Shown here piece by piece: positions 11,624 to 25,400 of a DNA stretch of 64,000 nucleotides. Where the stretch lies: contig NW_024883495.1 in assembly GCF_019059575.1 (NCBI RefSeq), positions 1 through 64,000 on the forward strand, given 5' to 3'. This stretch comes from Amphibalanus amphitrite. Its lineage: Eukaryota > Arthropoda > Thecostraca > Balanomorpha > Balanidae. A program made the position numbers and the translations under genes. The notes under the pieces are model-generated. The model saw nothing but the letters and a program-made list of their open reading frames with translations, was not told the DNA's origin and searched no databases. Numbering within the stretch: position 1 is the first letter of the stretch; every line of letters starts with the position of its first letter.

Positions 11624-12987
11624 GCGGCGCCGACCGACGGACGGCAGACGCGCTCCGACCCAACAGACTGTTTGCAGTGCCAGCCTGAGGGGTTTCTGCC
11701 AGGCCTTATTTAAACCGAACGCTAGGCTTTAGTTTATGCCAGAACTTCATGTGGATAAGACACAAATCTTGAATATTGATTAGTGCTGTGTGTTCGTTTA
11801 GAAGAGCAATATGCACTTCTAAATGCATTATAAAAAGTTGATCTGAGTTAGCGGTGTGTCGAGGCGCGGACATTGCTTCTCTAGAGCGTCGTTTGTTTTG
11901 TGTGATCTTTCGCCTTGCATAGCTTCCATCGATCACGTGGGGATGATTAGCTCTCCTGGAGCACCTTGCAGTAGCTCTTGGCTGCCGAATCAAAGAACAT
12001 TCGACAACATCTCATTGTGCATAGAGCCTAAGTTGGTTGGTTCTGAACCGACGCGTAACTTGTAACGGCGACACTGCGGCGCTGACTTACTAATACCAAA
12101 CATCGGCTAATGGCTCTGGTTGCGGCCGGAGAGGGTCGGTGAATGGGAGTGTTGCCACAGTGGGGATATCGGGTCTGCCTGGCCGTCTCGACTAGAACCC
12201 GGCACTGCCACAGCCGCTGCGGTAACCCTAGCGGTAGAGTGGCGGTAACGGGCGGTGGAGTGGATTGAGTCCGTGCGGACGCGGAGCAGGCTGCTCACAG
12301 CGTATAATGACGACAGCGGACGGCCGTTGTAGTTGTGTTCATAATTTGTGACTAAATACATGATTGTATTGTTTGGGTTGTTTTCGTCGGGCGGGAGGAG
12401 GCAGGGGAGACGGGACGGGCTAAGTGTCATTTTTTTAGGTTGGGTAGGATTTATGACTCCAGAAACCACCAGGGCCCGTCTGGCGCAGCGTCTCGCATCT
12501 GCGCGACATTTGGTATAGTCTGATAATCACCGACGACGGATCTGAAAGAAATGCCTTTTGTAGCCTTCTATCTAAATAACACATCAGTTCACTGACTGAA
12601 CAGTTTATTTGCGGTCCCTTTATACCAACTGCTTTGAACCAAGGGATATAAAACAGTGATAAAACACTCCTTGAACGACGCCCCCACGGTAAAGATGAGC
12701 AATCTGCATTCATCATATGCCAAAGGGAGCATGCCACTAAATTGTGTCTGAAATATTTTCGCTGATGGCGCTTTTCAATGCAGACAACTACTGCGCATAA
12801 GACAAAAAAAGTGTTCACCAAAGTATTTTTGAGCTTACGTAAGCAGATATTTTTATGTACGCCCAATTGACAGACGAGGTTTAAAATCTAGCAGCATTGA
12901 TTGGTGTAAATAATAAGATTCAGCGGCCTGCTTGTAATTTCGAACAGAAATTGGGAGCGGCGCAGTGACATTACCGGCGGTATGGCA
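11624..12987. other. Export-adaptor 3' UTR and intergenic sequence
   Basis: This follows the TGA stop. No AATAAA was found soon after the stop, so the transcript end is unassigned. A GC-rich patch lies at about 12100-12480 and AT-rich sequence follows. No exon or repeat of note was seen. Confidence 0.4.
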
Positions 12988-15900
12988 ACCAATGGCACTG
13001 CTGTCAATTTAGCAGCACTTTGATTATCCAACTACAGTTTGATATTCAGGGTGCGTCGATTTCGCCCAAACTTGCCCCAGGGACCAAGTCTGACACGCTG
13101 AGCACGAATCTGGGGCCGTATTCACGTCGATCATTTTCGTAAGAATTTTCTTAAGTTTGACCTACTTCTTAAGTAAATTTTTTTATTCACGTGAGCTCCG
13201 TCGATAAAAACTTAAGAAGTGTTGACGTGAATACCAAATTATACTTACGAAAGAAAATCGACTTACGAAGTCGACGTGAATACGGCCCCTGGTGTCAGAA
13301 ATCCGCTATTCTCAACCGATCACCCAAATTTACCGTTTTTGAGTTCGTCCATCTACAGATTGACAAACTCCAGGGGCCATCGATCTGGCCCAAAAATGGG
13401 TCTTAGGGACCAAGTCTGACACGCTGAGCACGAATCTGGTGTCAGAAATCCGCTATTCTCAACCGATCACCCAAATTTACCGTTTTTGAGTTCGTCCATC
13501 TACAGATTGACAAACTCCAGGGGCCATCGATTTCGCCCAAAAATGGGTCTAGGGGACCAAGTCTGACACGCTGAGCACGAATCTGGTGTCAGAAATCCGC
13601 TATTCTCGACCGATCACCCAAATTTACCGTTTTTGAGTTCGTCCATCTACAGATTGACAAACTCCAGGGGCCATCGATTTCGCCCAAAAATGGGTCTAGG
13701 GGACCAAGCGTGACACGCTGAGCACGAATCTGGTGTCAGAAATCCGCTATTCTTAACCGATCACCCAAATTTACCGTTTTTGAGTTCGTCCATCTACAGA
13801 TTGACAAACTCCAGGGGCCATCGATTTGGCCCAGAAATGGGTCTAGGGGATCAAATCTGACACGCTGAGCACGAATCTGGTGTCAGAAATCCACTTTTCT
13901 CAACCGATCACCCAAATTTACCGTTTTTGAGTTCGTCCATCTACAGATTGACAAACTCCAGGGGCCATCGATTTTGCCCAAAAACGAGTCTAGGGGACCA
14001 AGTCTGACACGCTGAGCACGAATCTAGTGTCAGAAATCCGCTTTTCTCAACCGATCACCCAAATTTACCGTTTTGAGTTCGTCCATCTACAGATTGACAA
14101 ACTCCAGGGGCCATCGATTTCGCCCAAAAATGGGTCTAGGGGACCAAGTCTGACACGCTGAGCACGAATCTGGTGTCAGAAATCCGCTATTCTCGACCGA
14201 TCACCCAAATTTACCGTTTTTGAGTTCGTCCATCTACAGATTGACAAACTCCAGGGGCCATCGATTTCGCCCAAAAATGGGTCTAGGGGACCAAGTGTGA
14301 CACGCTGAGCACGAATCTGGTGTCAGAAATCCGCTATTCTCAACCGATCACCCAAATTTACCGTTTTTGAGTTCGTCCATCTACAGATTGACAAACTCCA
14401 GGGGCCATCGATTTTGCCCAAAACTAGTCTAGGGGACCAAGTCTGACACGCTGAGCACGAATCTGGTGTCAGAAATCCGCTATTCTCAACCGATCACCCA
14501 AATTTACCGTTTTTGAGTTCGTCCATCTACAGATTGACAAACTCCAGGGGCCATCGATTTCGCCCAAAAATGGGTCTAGGGGACCAAGTGTGACACGCTG
14601 AGCACGAATCTGGTGTCAGAAATCCGCTATTCTCAACCGATCACCCAAATTTACCGTTTTTGAGTTCGTCCATCTACAGATTGACAAACTCCATGGGCCA
14701 TTGATTTTGCCCAAAAACGAGTCTAGGGGACCAAGTCTGACACGCTGAGCACGAATCTGGTGTCAGAAATCCGCTTTTCTCAACCGATCACCCAAATTTA
14801 CCGTTTTGAGTTCGTCCATCTACAGATTGACAAACTCCAGGGGCCATCGATTTCGCCCAAAAATGGGTCTAGGGGACCAAGTGTGACACGCTGAGCACGA
14901 ATCTGGTGTCAGAAATCCGCTATTCTCAACCGATCACCCAAATTTACCGTTTTTGAGTTCGTCCATCCACAGATTGAGTAACTCCAGCTGGCACTCAAAA
15001 ACGGTAAATTTGGGTGATCGGTTGAGAAAAGCGGATTTCTGACACTAGATTCGTGCTCAGCGTGTCAGATTTGATCCCCTAGACCTATTTTTGGGCCAAA
15101 TCGATGGCCCTGGAGTTTGTCAATCTGTAGTTGGACGAACTCAAAAACGGTAAATTTGGGTGATCAGTTGAGAATAGCGGATTTCTGACACCAGATTCGT
15201 GCTCAGCGTGTCACACTTGGTCCCCTAGACTCGTTTTTGGGCAAAATCGATGGCCCCTGGAGTTTGTCAATCTGTAGATGGACGAACTCAAAAACGGTAA
15301 ATTTGGGTGATCGGTTGAGAAAAGTGGATTTCTGACACCAGATTCGTGCTCAGCGTGTCAGATTTGATCCCCTAGACCCATTTCTGGGCCAAATCGATGG
15401 CCCCTGGAGTTTGTCAATCTGTAGATGGACGAACTCAAAAACGGTAAATTTGGGTGATCGGTTAAGAATAGCGGATTTCTGACACCAGATTCGTGCTCAG
15501 CGTGTCACGCTTGGTCCCCTAGACCCATTTTTGGGCGAAATCGATGGCCCCTGGAGTTTGTCAATCTGTAGATGGACGAACTCAAAACGGTAAATTTGGG
15601 TGATCGGTTGAGAAAAGCGGATTTCTGACACCAGATTCGTGCTCAGCGTGTCAGACTTGGTCCCCTAGACTCGATTTTGGGCAAAATCAATGGTCCATGG
15701 AGTTTGTCAATCTGTAGATGGACGAACTCAAAAACGGTAAATTTGGGTGATCGGTTGAGAATAGCGGATTTCTGACACCAGATTCGTGCTCAGCGTGTCA
15801 CACTTGGTCCCCTAGACCCATTTTTGGGCGAAATCGATGGCCCCTGGAGTTTGTCAATCTGTAGATGGACGAACTCAAAAACGGTAAATTTGGGTGATCG

Positions 15901-16197
15901 GTTGAGGATAGCGGATTTCTGACACCAGATTCGTGCTCAGCGTGTCAGACTTGGTCCCCTAGACTAGTTTTGGGCAAAATCGATGGCCCCTGGAGTTTGT
16001 CAATCTGTAGATGGACGAACTCAAAAACGGTAAATTTGGGTGATCGGTTGAGAATAGCGGATTTCTGACATCAGATTCGTGCTCAGCGTGTCAGACTTGG
16101 TCCCTGGGGCAAGTTTGGGCGAAATCGGCGCACCCTGAATATCAAACTGTAGTTGGATAATCAATCTGCTGCTAAATTGACAGCTGTACCAATGGCA
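12988..16197. mobile_element. Foldback transposon with 147-bp satellite arms
   Basis: A 3190-bp inverted structure (12998-16187) is flanked by the direct repeat ACCAATGGCA (12988-12997, 16188-16197), a 10-bp target duplication. The outer ends match as inverted repeats (GCTGTCAATTTAGCAGCA, then TTGATTATCC, then CAAACTTGCCCCAGGGACC). Inside, a unit containing TGACACGCTGAGCACGAATC repeats at 147-bp spacing: about 12 copies on the plus strand (about 13090-14985), then about 8 inverted copies (about 15000-16110). The inversion point is near 14985-14995. No transposase is visible. The architecture resembles Foldback elements of flies, which have tandem-repeat arms and 9-bp duplications. The right edge ends 233 bp before the importin beta start codon. 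Confidence 0.85.
13112..13289. mobile_element. Small palindromic MITE inside the first satellite unit
   Basis: The inverted ends GGGGCCGTATTCACGTCGA and TCGACGTGAATACGGCCCC bound about 178 bp rich in CTTAAG and CTTACGAA words. It interrupts the first satellite unit: the spacing from the first TGACACGCTG to the next is 147 plus about 181 bp. Target duplication is ambiguous because the ends overlap the host CTGG. No coding capacity. Confidence 0.75.
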
Positions 16198-16420
16198 ACA
16201 AACGGCATGCGTGCCGTCTTTGCGTTGTCCGTTGGTGAAGCGTGTGCCGCGCGGGTGTTCCCGTAATCCAATATATGTTGTATAATTTACCATAAGTACC
16301 AAGCATCAGCTACGTGAGATTGGAACGGAGACATTCCACTTCGATATTTCGCCCACCAGCAACCCCTAGTCGTGTAGTTAGGTCATTATTGTGTTTTAGG
16401 CTTATATTAATATTGAAAAG
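16198..16420 (+). promoter_or_regulatory. Probable promoter and 5' UTR of importin beta-1
   Basis: This is the only single-copy sequence between the foldback element and the importin start codon, so the promoter must lie here, within the element, or beyond it. I see no canonical TATA box at a suitable distance; TATAATTTACC near 16277 is the nearest AT-rich candidate. The start context is AAAAGATGA. Confidence 0.4.
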
Positions 16421-19400
16421 ATGATATCCGAATCAGCTGGACAGCTTATTCAAATCCTAGAGAAGACAGTTTCGCCTGGTAAGTAAAAGTTTTCTTCCAT
16501 TTCATGTTTGACTGAATTCTTATCATGCTATTTTATGTTTGATGTGATAACATACCTAATTGTGTTGATGTCAATATCATCAGTCTCCTCTTGATAACGT
16601 GATTCAGATTAGACGCTTTTACATAGGGTTTGTTGCAAGCTTATATCTCCGTCCTTGATGTTGCAAAAGATGCCAATGGTGCTTAACAATTTACAAAATG
16701 ATCCCCTCTAAATATTTGAAAACCACTGCATCAAAATTATTGCCAAATAAACGAGCTAGAGCATCGTAAAAAATGTTATGTATACGCGACTATTGTTGCT
16801 GGGCCTGACATAGGTCCTTACTTCATACTTGTTGTATTTTTACCTGTTGTTTTTTAACTTTGCATAATCTCTGAATATTTATGCCTATGGTGTCCTGGAT
16901 GAACTGCTTTTTCCTGTTAACATTTCAACGATTGCTGAATTTAACAATTTGTCACACACTACAAGTTTACTCTGGTGGAAAGGAAATGATTTTGCAGATG
17001 CATCAATGTCAGATGGGGATGGTGCACAGGATTAAATCATTGAATATTACTTAAGCTAATTTTTATTGAAGAAATTTGGTTTGTTACCTACCTATTTATT
17101 TGACAACATTTGTTGCCACGAAGTACTGCTTGAAAATTCACGTGTGAGGTTGGTTTATGTTTCTGGAAAGACAACCTACTCTTAAATTAAGAAGTTTAAA
17201 AATAAAATCATTTTTAATTTTGCTAAAAAATGCATATATCATTCCCTTGCTGTCTTAATTCAAAGTCTTCTAATGAATGAAGCTTTTTTGTTCTTCACAG
17301 TTATGCATTAGTAATAAAGATACATTTTAGATAGTCCAAATAATTTGTGAAATATATTTGCTGCAGTAAAACTAAGTTGGCAAAACTTATTTTGCATCCT
17401 TCTTCCTAGCCTGGGGCATTTTTGTGATTTGAAACCTGCCATTGGTGTGCTTCCATTCTAGATACCCCTCTCTGAAATTGCACTTCTTGATTCCAAAGGT
17501 TGTAACATTGCAAATTGTAGGATATTGACAATCTCACTATAAGCTGGTTTTGCCCATGGCTCATTATTCAGGATGACTGTCAACTGATCCACTGCTCCTA
17601 GATTACTGCAATTTAGGATGTTTTCTAATTATTTCAGCTTACAACTATTCCTATACTGTTCTCCTAATTTCAGAAGTGTTATATTGCTGACCTGAAATGA
17701 TGAAAATGTACATTTTGACAGATGTGATTAGATGGTCAATTACCTTACATTGCCTTAGCTTAAAGTAGAGCCATAAGAATTAGAATAGTCATTTTTATAG
17801 CACCTTACACAATTAGGCATTCTTTTTCAGATAAGGCAGAACTGGAACAAGCTCAGCAGTTCTTGGAGCAAGCAGCATCACAAAACTTTGTAAGTAATGG
17901 CCATGTGTAAATGGTGGCAATTTGATGACTGGTCCATGGTCGCCTTTGTGGTGAAGCACACTTTGCTATTGAGTGTGCATTAAGGAAGCATTTTTTTTTA
18001 TTTGGCATAAAGCAATCACAGAACTTCTGGAGTATTTGCTTCTTCTGGAGCAAATACACAGTGCTTTAATGCTCAGTGTATTTGCACATAATCAGTGATT
18101 GACAGTTTTCTGTTATTTGTTATACATGATTTCTCATTTTATCGTTTGCTCCTGTAATATCTCCATGTCTCTGGCTCCTGTAATGTCTCCATGTCTCTGA
18201 CACCGGGCCACGGCCCGCGCTCTGTCCACAGCCCGAGTACGTGAAGGCGCTCTCGGACATCCTGTACCATGGCGCCAACAGCCCGGTGGCTCGGATGGCG
18301 GCCGGCCTGCAGCTCAAGAACACGCTCACCTCCAAGGACACCACCGTGCGCGCCATGCACCAGCAGCGCTGGCTCGACTTCCCTCCCGACGTCAAGGAGC
18401 ACGTCAAACGAAACGTGAGCGGCGCTCGGTGGACCGCGTCGGGTGGAGGCGGGGGAAAACAAACGACGGGCGCGGGTCGGGGAGACACTGCGGAAAAAAG
18501 AGTGGCCGATTGTTTTTCCCTCACGTTCTCGTGCCTTTTGGAAAGGTGTTTGTGGGGCGTTTACGTTCATCATCATCATCATTTATTTCGTATGACCTCC
18601 GCATGTTCACGGCTTTTCGGCTCAAGTGTCAAGTTTACAGTAAGAACATAAAAACACAGCAGTTACACAAAAAAGATGTAAAGAAATGCTAAATGACACA
18701 GAGATAAAACAGTGCCCCCACCCACCCCAATCCCCACCCCCACCCAGTGAGTAAGTTGAAGTTGTACGTACAACATTGTCCTGACGCATCATGTAGATAA
18801 CGTTGTGGCAGCGCATGCAACCTTATCTACACGTTGCACACGCTGCTTGCAATCATGCCCATATTCATTGTGCCTCTGCTGCTGCATTAAGTATTAACTA
18901 TTCCATGTTTTGTTTTTAAATAAATCTTCTCACTCATCCACCCCTGTTCAGATTCTGGCGGCGCTGGGCACGGAGAACAACCGTCCGAGCTCAGCGGCCC
19001 AGTGCGTGGCCTACATCGCCATCGTGGAGCTGCCGCAGAACCAGTGGACCGACCTGGTGTCGGTGCTGGTCAACAACGTCATTGGGCCCGGCTCCACCGA
19101 GATCATCAAGGAGGCGTCGCTGGAGGCCATCGGATACATCTGCCAGGTGGGCTATGGGCGGCTGGTGGAGGTTATGAGCGGCTGGCAGGGTTATGAGCGG
19201 CTGGTGGGGGTTGATGAGCTGCTGGTGGGAGTTTATGAGCTGCTAGTGGAGGTTTATGAGCGGCTTGTGAGCGGACATGGGGGGTTTCCAGGAGTGTATC
19301 ATAATGTGTGTACCGGGGTAGTGTAACGGAAGCATCTACACTCGGAAACGTTGTATTGCTGTCGCTACCGTCGTTTACCACGATGCCACTGTCGCTGTCC

Positions 19401-22400
19401 TCAGGATATCGACGCCGAGGTGCTGGCCTCTCGCAGTAACGAGATCCTGACGGCCATTATCCACGGCATGAAGCGCGACGAGCCCAGCAGCCACGTCCGA
19501 CTGGCGGCCACCAACGCGCTGCTCAACTCGCTCGAGTTCACAAAGTCCAACTTCGAGAAAGATGTACGTGAGAAAATTCAATCGTGGTGACGTGTGCTAT
19601 AATTGTTGTTAAGATGAACTACAGAAGAAGGTTTTGTATCATTTTCATTGGGCTACAAAGTGTTCAGCTGTTCAATTATGAAAAATATGACCTTTGTTTT
19701 ATTTTCACTTCAACTATCTGTCTGTTCGTTCACTCTATTGAGCCTATTTTAGGACGACTCGCTATGTCTCGCGCTGACGTAGCTGACGTGTGCCCCCAGG
19801 CGGAACGTCACTACATTATGGAGGTGACGTGCGAGGCCACTCAGTCCTCCGATACGCAGATCCGAGTGGCCGCGCTCCAGTGCCTAGTCAAAATCATGAC
19901 CAACTACTATCAGTACATGGAGACCTACATGGGCCCGGCGCTGTTTGCGGTGAGTGTCACTACCGGTGGGGGGGGGGGGCAGGGGAGCGGGCTGAGAGGA
20001 TAAGATGTGGACTGACTCGGCACAACACCACACGCGGGGAGATTGGGTGAGTCAAAGTATGAGTGTTGGATGCTGGGTGTGTATGCTTTGGGAAAGGGTG
20101 GTGGATACTGGCCCGAGTTAAGTGCTTATCAAACTGCATTGTTGATTGTGGGATTCGGGCGTTTAATATCACTGATAATGGGCTAGTGCTAAGGCGTTTA
20201 TCAATACCGATAGTCCGATAGCTTTTAATATATATTAACACATGGTTTCCCGTGTGTAAATGGTTTTAACGCACGACGTGCATGGATTGGAGCACGAGTG
20301 TGTTAATGCACGAGTGAAACGAGTGCATTAACGCACAAGTGCTCCATTCCATCCACGAGTGCGTTAAAACCATTTATGCACGGAAACCATGTGTTAAACT
20401 AATTAATACATGCTTAACGGTGCGAATTTAAATGAAAATTAAACCTAGTCCATGCCACTAAAAAGGGCCCTTTATGGGAAATCTTAGAATAAAGTCAATG
20501 ACCCTTCCGAAAAACCAGTCGAGAAAGTCATCACTGCACGCGCGTGCACCAATTTAAATTGGTGCACGGCTACCTTCGAATTAACGCACGGTTAATCTCC
20601 AGTGAACGCACCGTAAAGTATGTATTAATTTTCATTAAGGAACGCCGAACGGGCTCCGGGATTCCTAGCATACAAACATTTTATCGCAGGAAACGTAAAC
20701 TTAGGTTATCAGCAGTGGTTTGGTCACGTTACTGCATTGTTTGTTATTATTTTATCGTTGCAAATAATAACTAATATTGCAATTAACTAATACTATATTA
20801 CTAATTAATATTGCAATTAATGATCATCATCATAAGTCGAGGGCTCACTCCGGCGTCGAGTCTCGGCGCTTTGACTCGTCATCGCTGACCCGTTTCCTCC
20901 CGTTTTGCTGCCTCTCCGATTAGCTCACACTGATAACCCCCGTTTTGGTTCTTCGGTCAGCTCACACTAACTAACTCCCCTCCAGCCTTGTTTGTCCGAT
21001 CAGCTCAAATTAACTCCACCATTTCGTCTGTAACTCTCCGAACCCTCAGTCTGACTTCCCCCGTTCCGTCTCTCGGCAGATCACCCTGGAGGCGATGAAG
21101 TCGGACGTGGACGAGGTAGCGCTGCAAGGTATCGAGTTCTGGTCATCCGTCTGTGACGAGGAGGTCGACCTGGAGATCGAGGCACAGGAGGCCGCCGACC
21201 TGGGACGGCCGCCCGAACAGACGAGCCGCTTCTACGCCAAGGGCGCGCTCCAGTACCTGACCCCGGTGCTGATGGAGCGGCTCACCAAACAGGTGCGCCG
21301 GCATCATGGACGGGAGTCGTTGATAGGGTGGAAATCAAAAGGGGGAATTCATAGCTGGTACGGTAGGTATCCATCTATCAGTAGGTGGAAAGTTGCTGTC
21401 GCTGGCCGGGTGGCTGGAATCAGTAGTATTTAGCGAGTGTTTGAAAGGCAAAGGGCAGGGATCTGCGAAGCCGTGGCGGGCCCTTGTGCTCTGTTCGGTC
21501 GCCGGCCTCGCCAGGGCCGGCACAGGGCGGTTCACCGGCTGAGTGAGAGGCATGGGGTATAGGTCGATGCGTTGTGACTCGAGTAGGGACTATTTTCCTG
21601 TGCGATTGCCTATCATGTGAAATGGATAACTCGCGCTTTTATTTATTTCTGTGACGCTATTGTCACATCATGCACTTGAAGAATCGATAAGGCCCGATAC
21701 ACGGCAAGAACAGTAATGCTATACTTGGTTTGTTCAATGCGTCATCTAGCTGATACCTTTGACAAGTGGCTATTGCTCAGAGAATAGTACATTCAATGAA
21801 ACAATGTGCTTGCAGATGTAACTAAAGTGGTCTTGAGGATTGTTGACTTGTAATTTCTTAGTACCTACCTAGTTGACATAGTGATGACGGCTCTTTTAGC
21901 TCATTGCACTCAGTACTCAGTGCGCCCATGCTCATTAATCGACTGCTGCTCACGCCCATATACCTTCTGATTTTGCAAACAGCTGTTTTAGCATTGTCCC
22001 CCTGTAGTATCACCCTTATCCTCCCGATCGTGTCCTCACTGACTGGCGGGTGTGTTCCTCAGGAGGACGGCGATGACGAGGAGGACTGGAATCCGTCCAA
22101 GGCGGCCGGCGTGTCGCTCATGCTGCTGGCCTCCTGTGTCGAGGACGACATCGTGCCGCACGTCCTCCCGTTTGTGACGCAGCACATCAAATCGGCCGAC
22201 TGGAAGTTCCGCGACGCGGCGCTCATGGCCTTCGGTGCGTACCGGGGACGGGCAGAAAACAGGAAAGGGTAGCCGTCGGGAAGGATGACTAGAAAAGAAA
22301 ATTGATTCGTTCACGTAGCTATCGTCATTATTATTCTTGTTTGATCGCAAACTGCAACTATGACTGGATTGATGGCCCGGCCTAGGATGAATGAACTTGC

Positions 22401-25400
22401 TGTATCGGACGCATTCTTTCTTGTTTTCGGTTATGTGAGTGTGCTGCTCTTACACAATGTTGCAGTATTATTTTTCCTTTTTCTATTTGCTACTCGGCCG
22501 GTTGACTTCTGTTGGTTACCGGTCTCGGTAAAGTGTAAACCACACCAATAACGTACTCGTGCGACCTATGTCCGGCAGGCTCGATACTGGAGGGTCCGGA
22601 CAGCACCAAGCTGAAGCCGCTGGTGGAACAGGTGCTGCCCATCCTGATGCAGCTCATGAAGGACCCTGTCGTGGCCGTCAAGGTAAGCTTGCGCAGATAT
22701 TGGAATGCAGCTGGGTTCTCGGCGTTTGCTTCTCTCGTCTTTATTTTAGCATATCTTGATGAAAGGCGACTGCAGCAGCTTTTGTGACTACTGAACTGCT
22801 GATTATACGCTTGAATACAAAAATATAAGCGAAGTGTTTTAGTCTTGAGAAAACAGCCCATTACTTCCAAATAGCATGTGTCACACACTGAATTTTGATA
22901 GGAACATTTTGAGCTACCACCACCGGCGCACCGTTCATTTATCTACCTTGGCTTGCCATGACCCTCCCTCCCGTTCTCTATCGTCTCCGCCAGGACACGG
23001 CGGCGTGGACGATCGGCCGCGTCTGTGAGCTGATACCGGACGCCACTCTGAACGAGGCGCACCTGCCGCCGCTGCTGGAGACGCTGGTGGCCGGCCTGCA
23101 GGCCGAGCCGCGGGTGGCCACCAACGTGTGCTGGGCCATCTCGGCACTCTCGGAGCGGGCCTACGAGTCGGCGCAGAGCCAGGGAGAAGACGAGTCCACC
23201 GACCCGGAGACCTACCTGCTCTCCAAGTACTTCGAGGCGCTGGTGGAGCGTCTGCTCGAGACGACTGGCCGCGCCGACGGTAACCAGGTGAGCCGTGAGC
23301 GTCTGAGAGCTGAGCAGGGTTGTATTTTTCCTTCTGTATGCCACTCAGCTGGTATTTGATGGTGTTTGCTGTAGGGTGAGTGAACAGAGACTGCTGAGAG
23401 GGTGTCTGAAAGGGCGAGTGTCTGCTGTGACTGCAAGGAGCGATGAATGGGGAATTGTTGTGGAAGTCGATGAGTTGCTCTGACCGCCCTCTTGTGTTCG
23501 CCTGCAGAGCAACCTGCGCAGCTCGGCGTACGAGGCTCTGATGGAGATGATGAAGAACTCGCCCAAGGATTGCTACGCTACCGTGCAGAAGACGGTGGTG
23601 GTGATCCTGGAGCGGCTTCAGCACGTCCTCCAGATGGAAAACCACATTCAGAACAACAGGTACGTCTCTCGAACTACATCTATAACTCAAACCTAAGGCA
23701 ACAGCTCCGTAATGCTGTGTTATTAAACATCGACCATGCGAGGTATTCCCCTATCTATGGGCGCAAAAAAAAAACCACCTTTGCAGTCGACGCGCCCCAA
23801 AGTCCCCATAAACAAACAAGCATTCCCCCCTATTTGACTTGCCCATGTCCCCCGGCAGTGACCGGGCGCAGTACATCGACCTCCAGTCGCTGCTCTGTCC
23901 TAGCTGACCTCTATTGTCCCCCCGGCAGTGACCGGGCCCAGTACAACGACCTGCAGTCGCTGCTGTGCGCCACCCTGAGCAGTGTCCTTAGGAAGGTGAC
24001 TGCGGAGGACGCGCCGCGCATCTCGGACCAGATCATGACGGCTCTCCTGCAGATGTTCGCCAACCGTGAGTGGCCTTTCGGCTGCCGTGCCTGAAAACGC
24101 AGACCGTAGTGTTATCGTTGGGTATGAAAGGGGGGAATTGGAATAGCCAATGATTCGATTGGCTCATGGGTGGTTCCGTAACCTCGGATGGCATCGGCTC
24201 CTACATCGCGTGACCTGCTTCCAATGCCCCCGTCCCTAATAATTGCTGTCCGTTATCTGTCATGCATATTTCGTCTCTTTCTAATCATTGTCGTGTCCCT
24301 CTCAGCAGTGTCACTGCGGTGCACCCTTTTATTTCTAACCAACCTTATTACCCTCTCGACCCTCAGCGCGCGTGGGCAGTGTGCAGGAGGACGCACTGAA
24401 CGCCGTCTCCGTGCTGGCCGAGGTGCTCGGTGAGCAGTTCATCAAGTACCTGGACGCATTCAAGCCGTACCTGCTGATCGGACTCCGTAACCACACCGAG
24501 TACCAGGTGTGCTCGGTGGCTGTGGGCCTGGTGGGCGACATCTGCCGAGCGGTGGGCGCGCGAGTGCTGCCACACTGCGACGACATCATGAACATCCTGC
24601 TGGAGAACTTAGGGGTGAGTACGGCGGTCAGATACAGATCAGATATCGAACAGAATATGAATGGTGACACACACATGCTATAAGACGGCAGTATGGGATG
24701 TAAGACATTCGGTAGCTTGGGGTAATTTTATTTGTATTTCAAGAATGTGTTTGTTTTTAGATGAACTAGTTGAAATGTTTTGGGCACTGTCTTTCACTTT
24801 TCGTCCAAAGTCGATGCTCTTCAAGGTTCAAGCTATTTGATACGCATTGTGCCCGTCAACGATTAAACTGATGTGAGTAGTCAACATCCAAGCTCTCTAG
24901 TCTCCATGGCACGTCTCCATCACCACCATCGTACCCTGACCGACGACCGTGTCCCTCTTCCCTTCAGAACCAGTCGGTTCACCGGTCGGTGAAGCCGCAC
25001 ATTCTGACCGTGTTCTTCCTTTGTCCCTCAGAACCAGTCGGTTCACCGGTCGGTGAAGCCGCACATTCTGACCGTGTTCGGCGACATTGCGCTGGCCATT
25101 GGCGGCGAGTTCAAAAAGTACCTGGACGTGTCACTGCAGACGCTGATGCAGGCCTCTCAGGCTCAGGTGGACCGGGTGAGTGTCACTACTCTATTCGTAA
25201 CGTTCTTTCAAGTGTTCTGGTATCTGGTATATCTGGTATCGAGTTTTGTGATTCGTTATCATGTCGGTTTATTTAAGACTCCCTTCACTTTCAGTCGGAC
25301 TACGAGATGGTCGACTACCTGAACGAGCTGCGGGAGACGTGTCTGGACGCCTACTCGGGCATCATCCAGGGCCTGAAGGGCGACGGTCAGGTGGCCAGTC

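Noticed and set aside
13090-16110. CRISPR-like regular repeats
   Set aside because: Units are contiguous 147-bp tandem copies without unique spacers, in two opposed arms of a eukaryotic foldback element.
22935-23690. 251-codon minus-strand frame
   Set aside because: It lies antisense to importin exons 10 and 11, whose sense protein is clearly conserved; GC-rich shadow.
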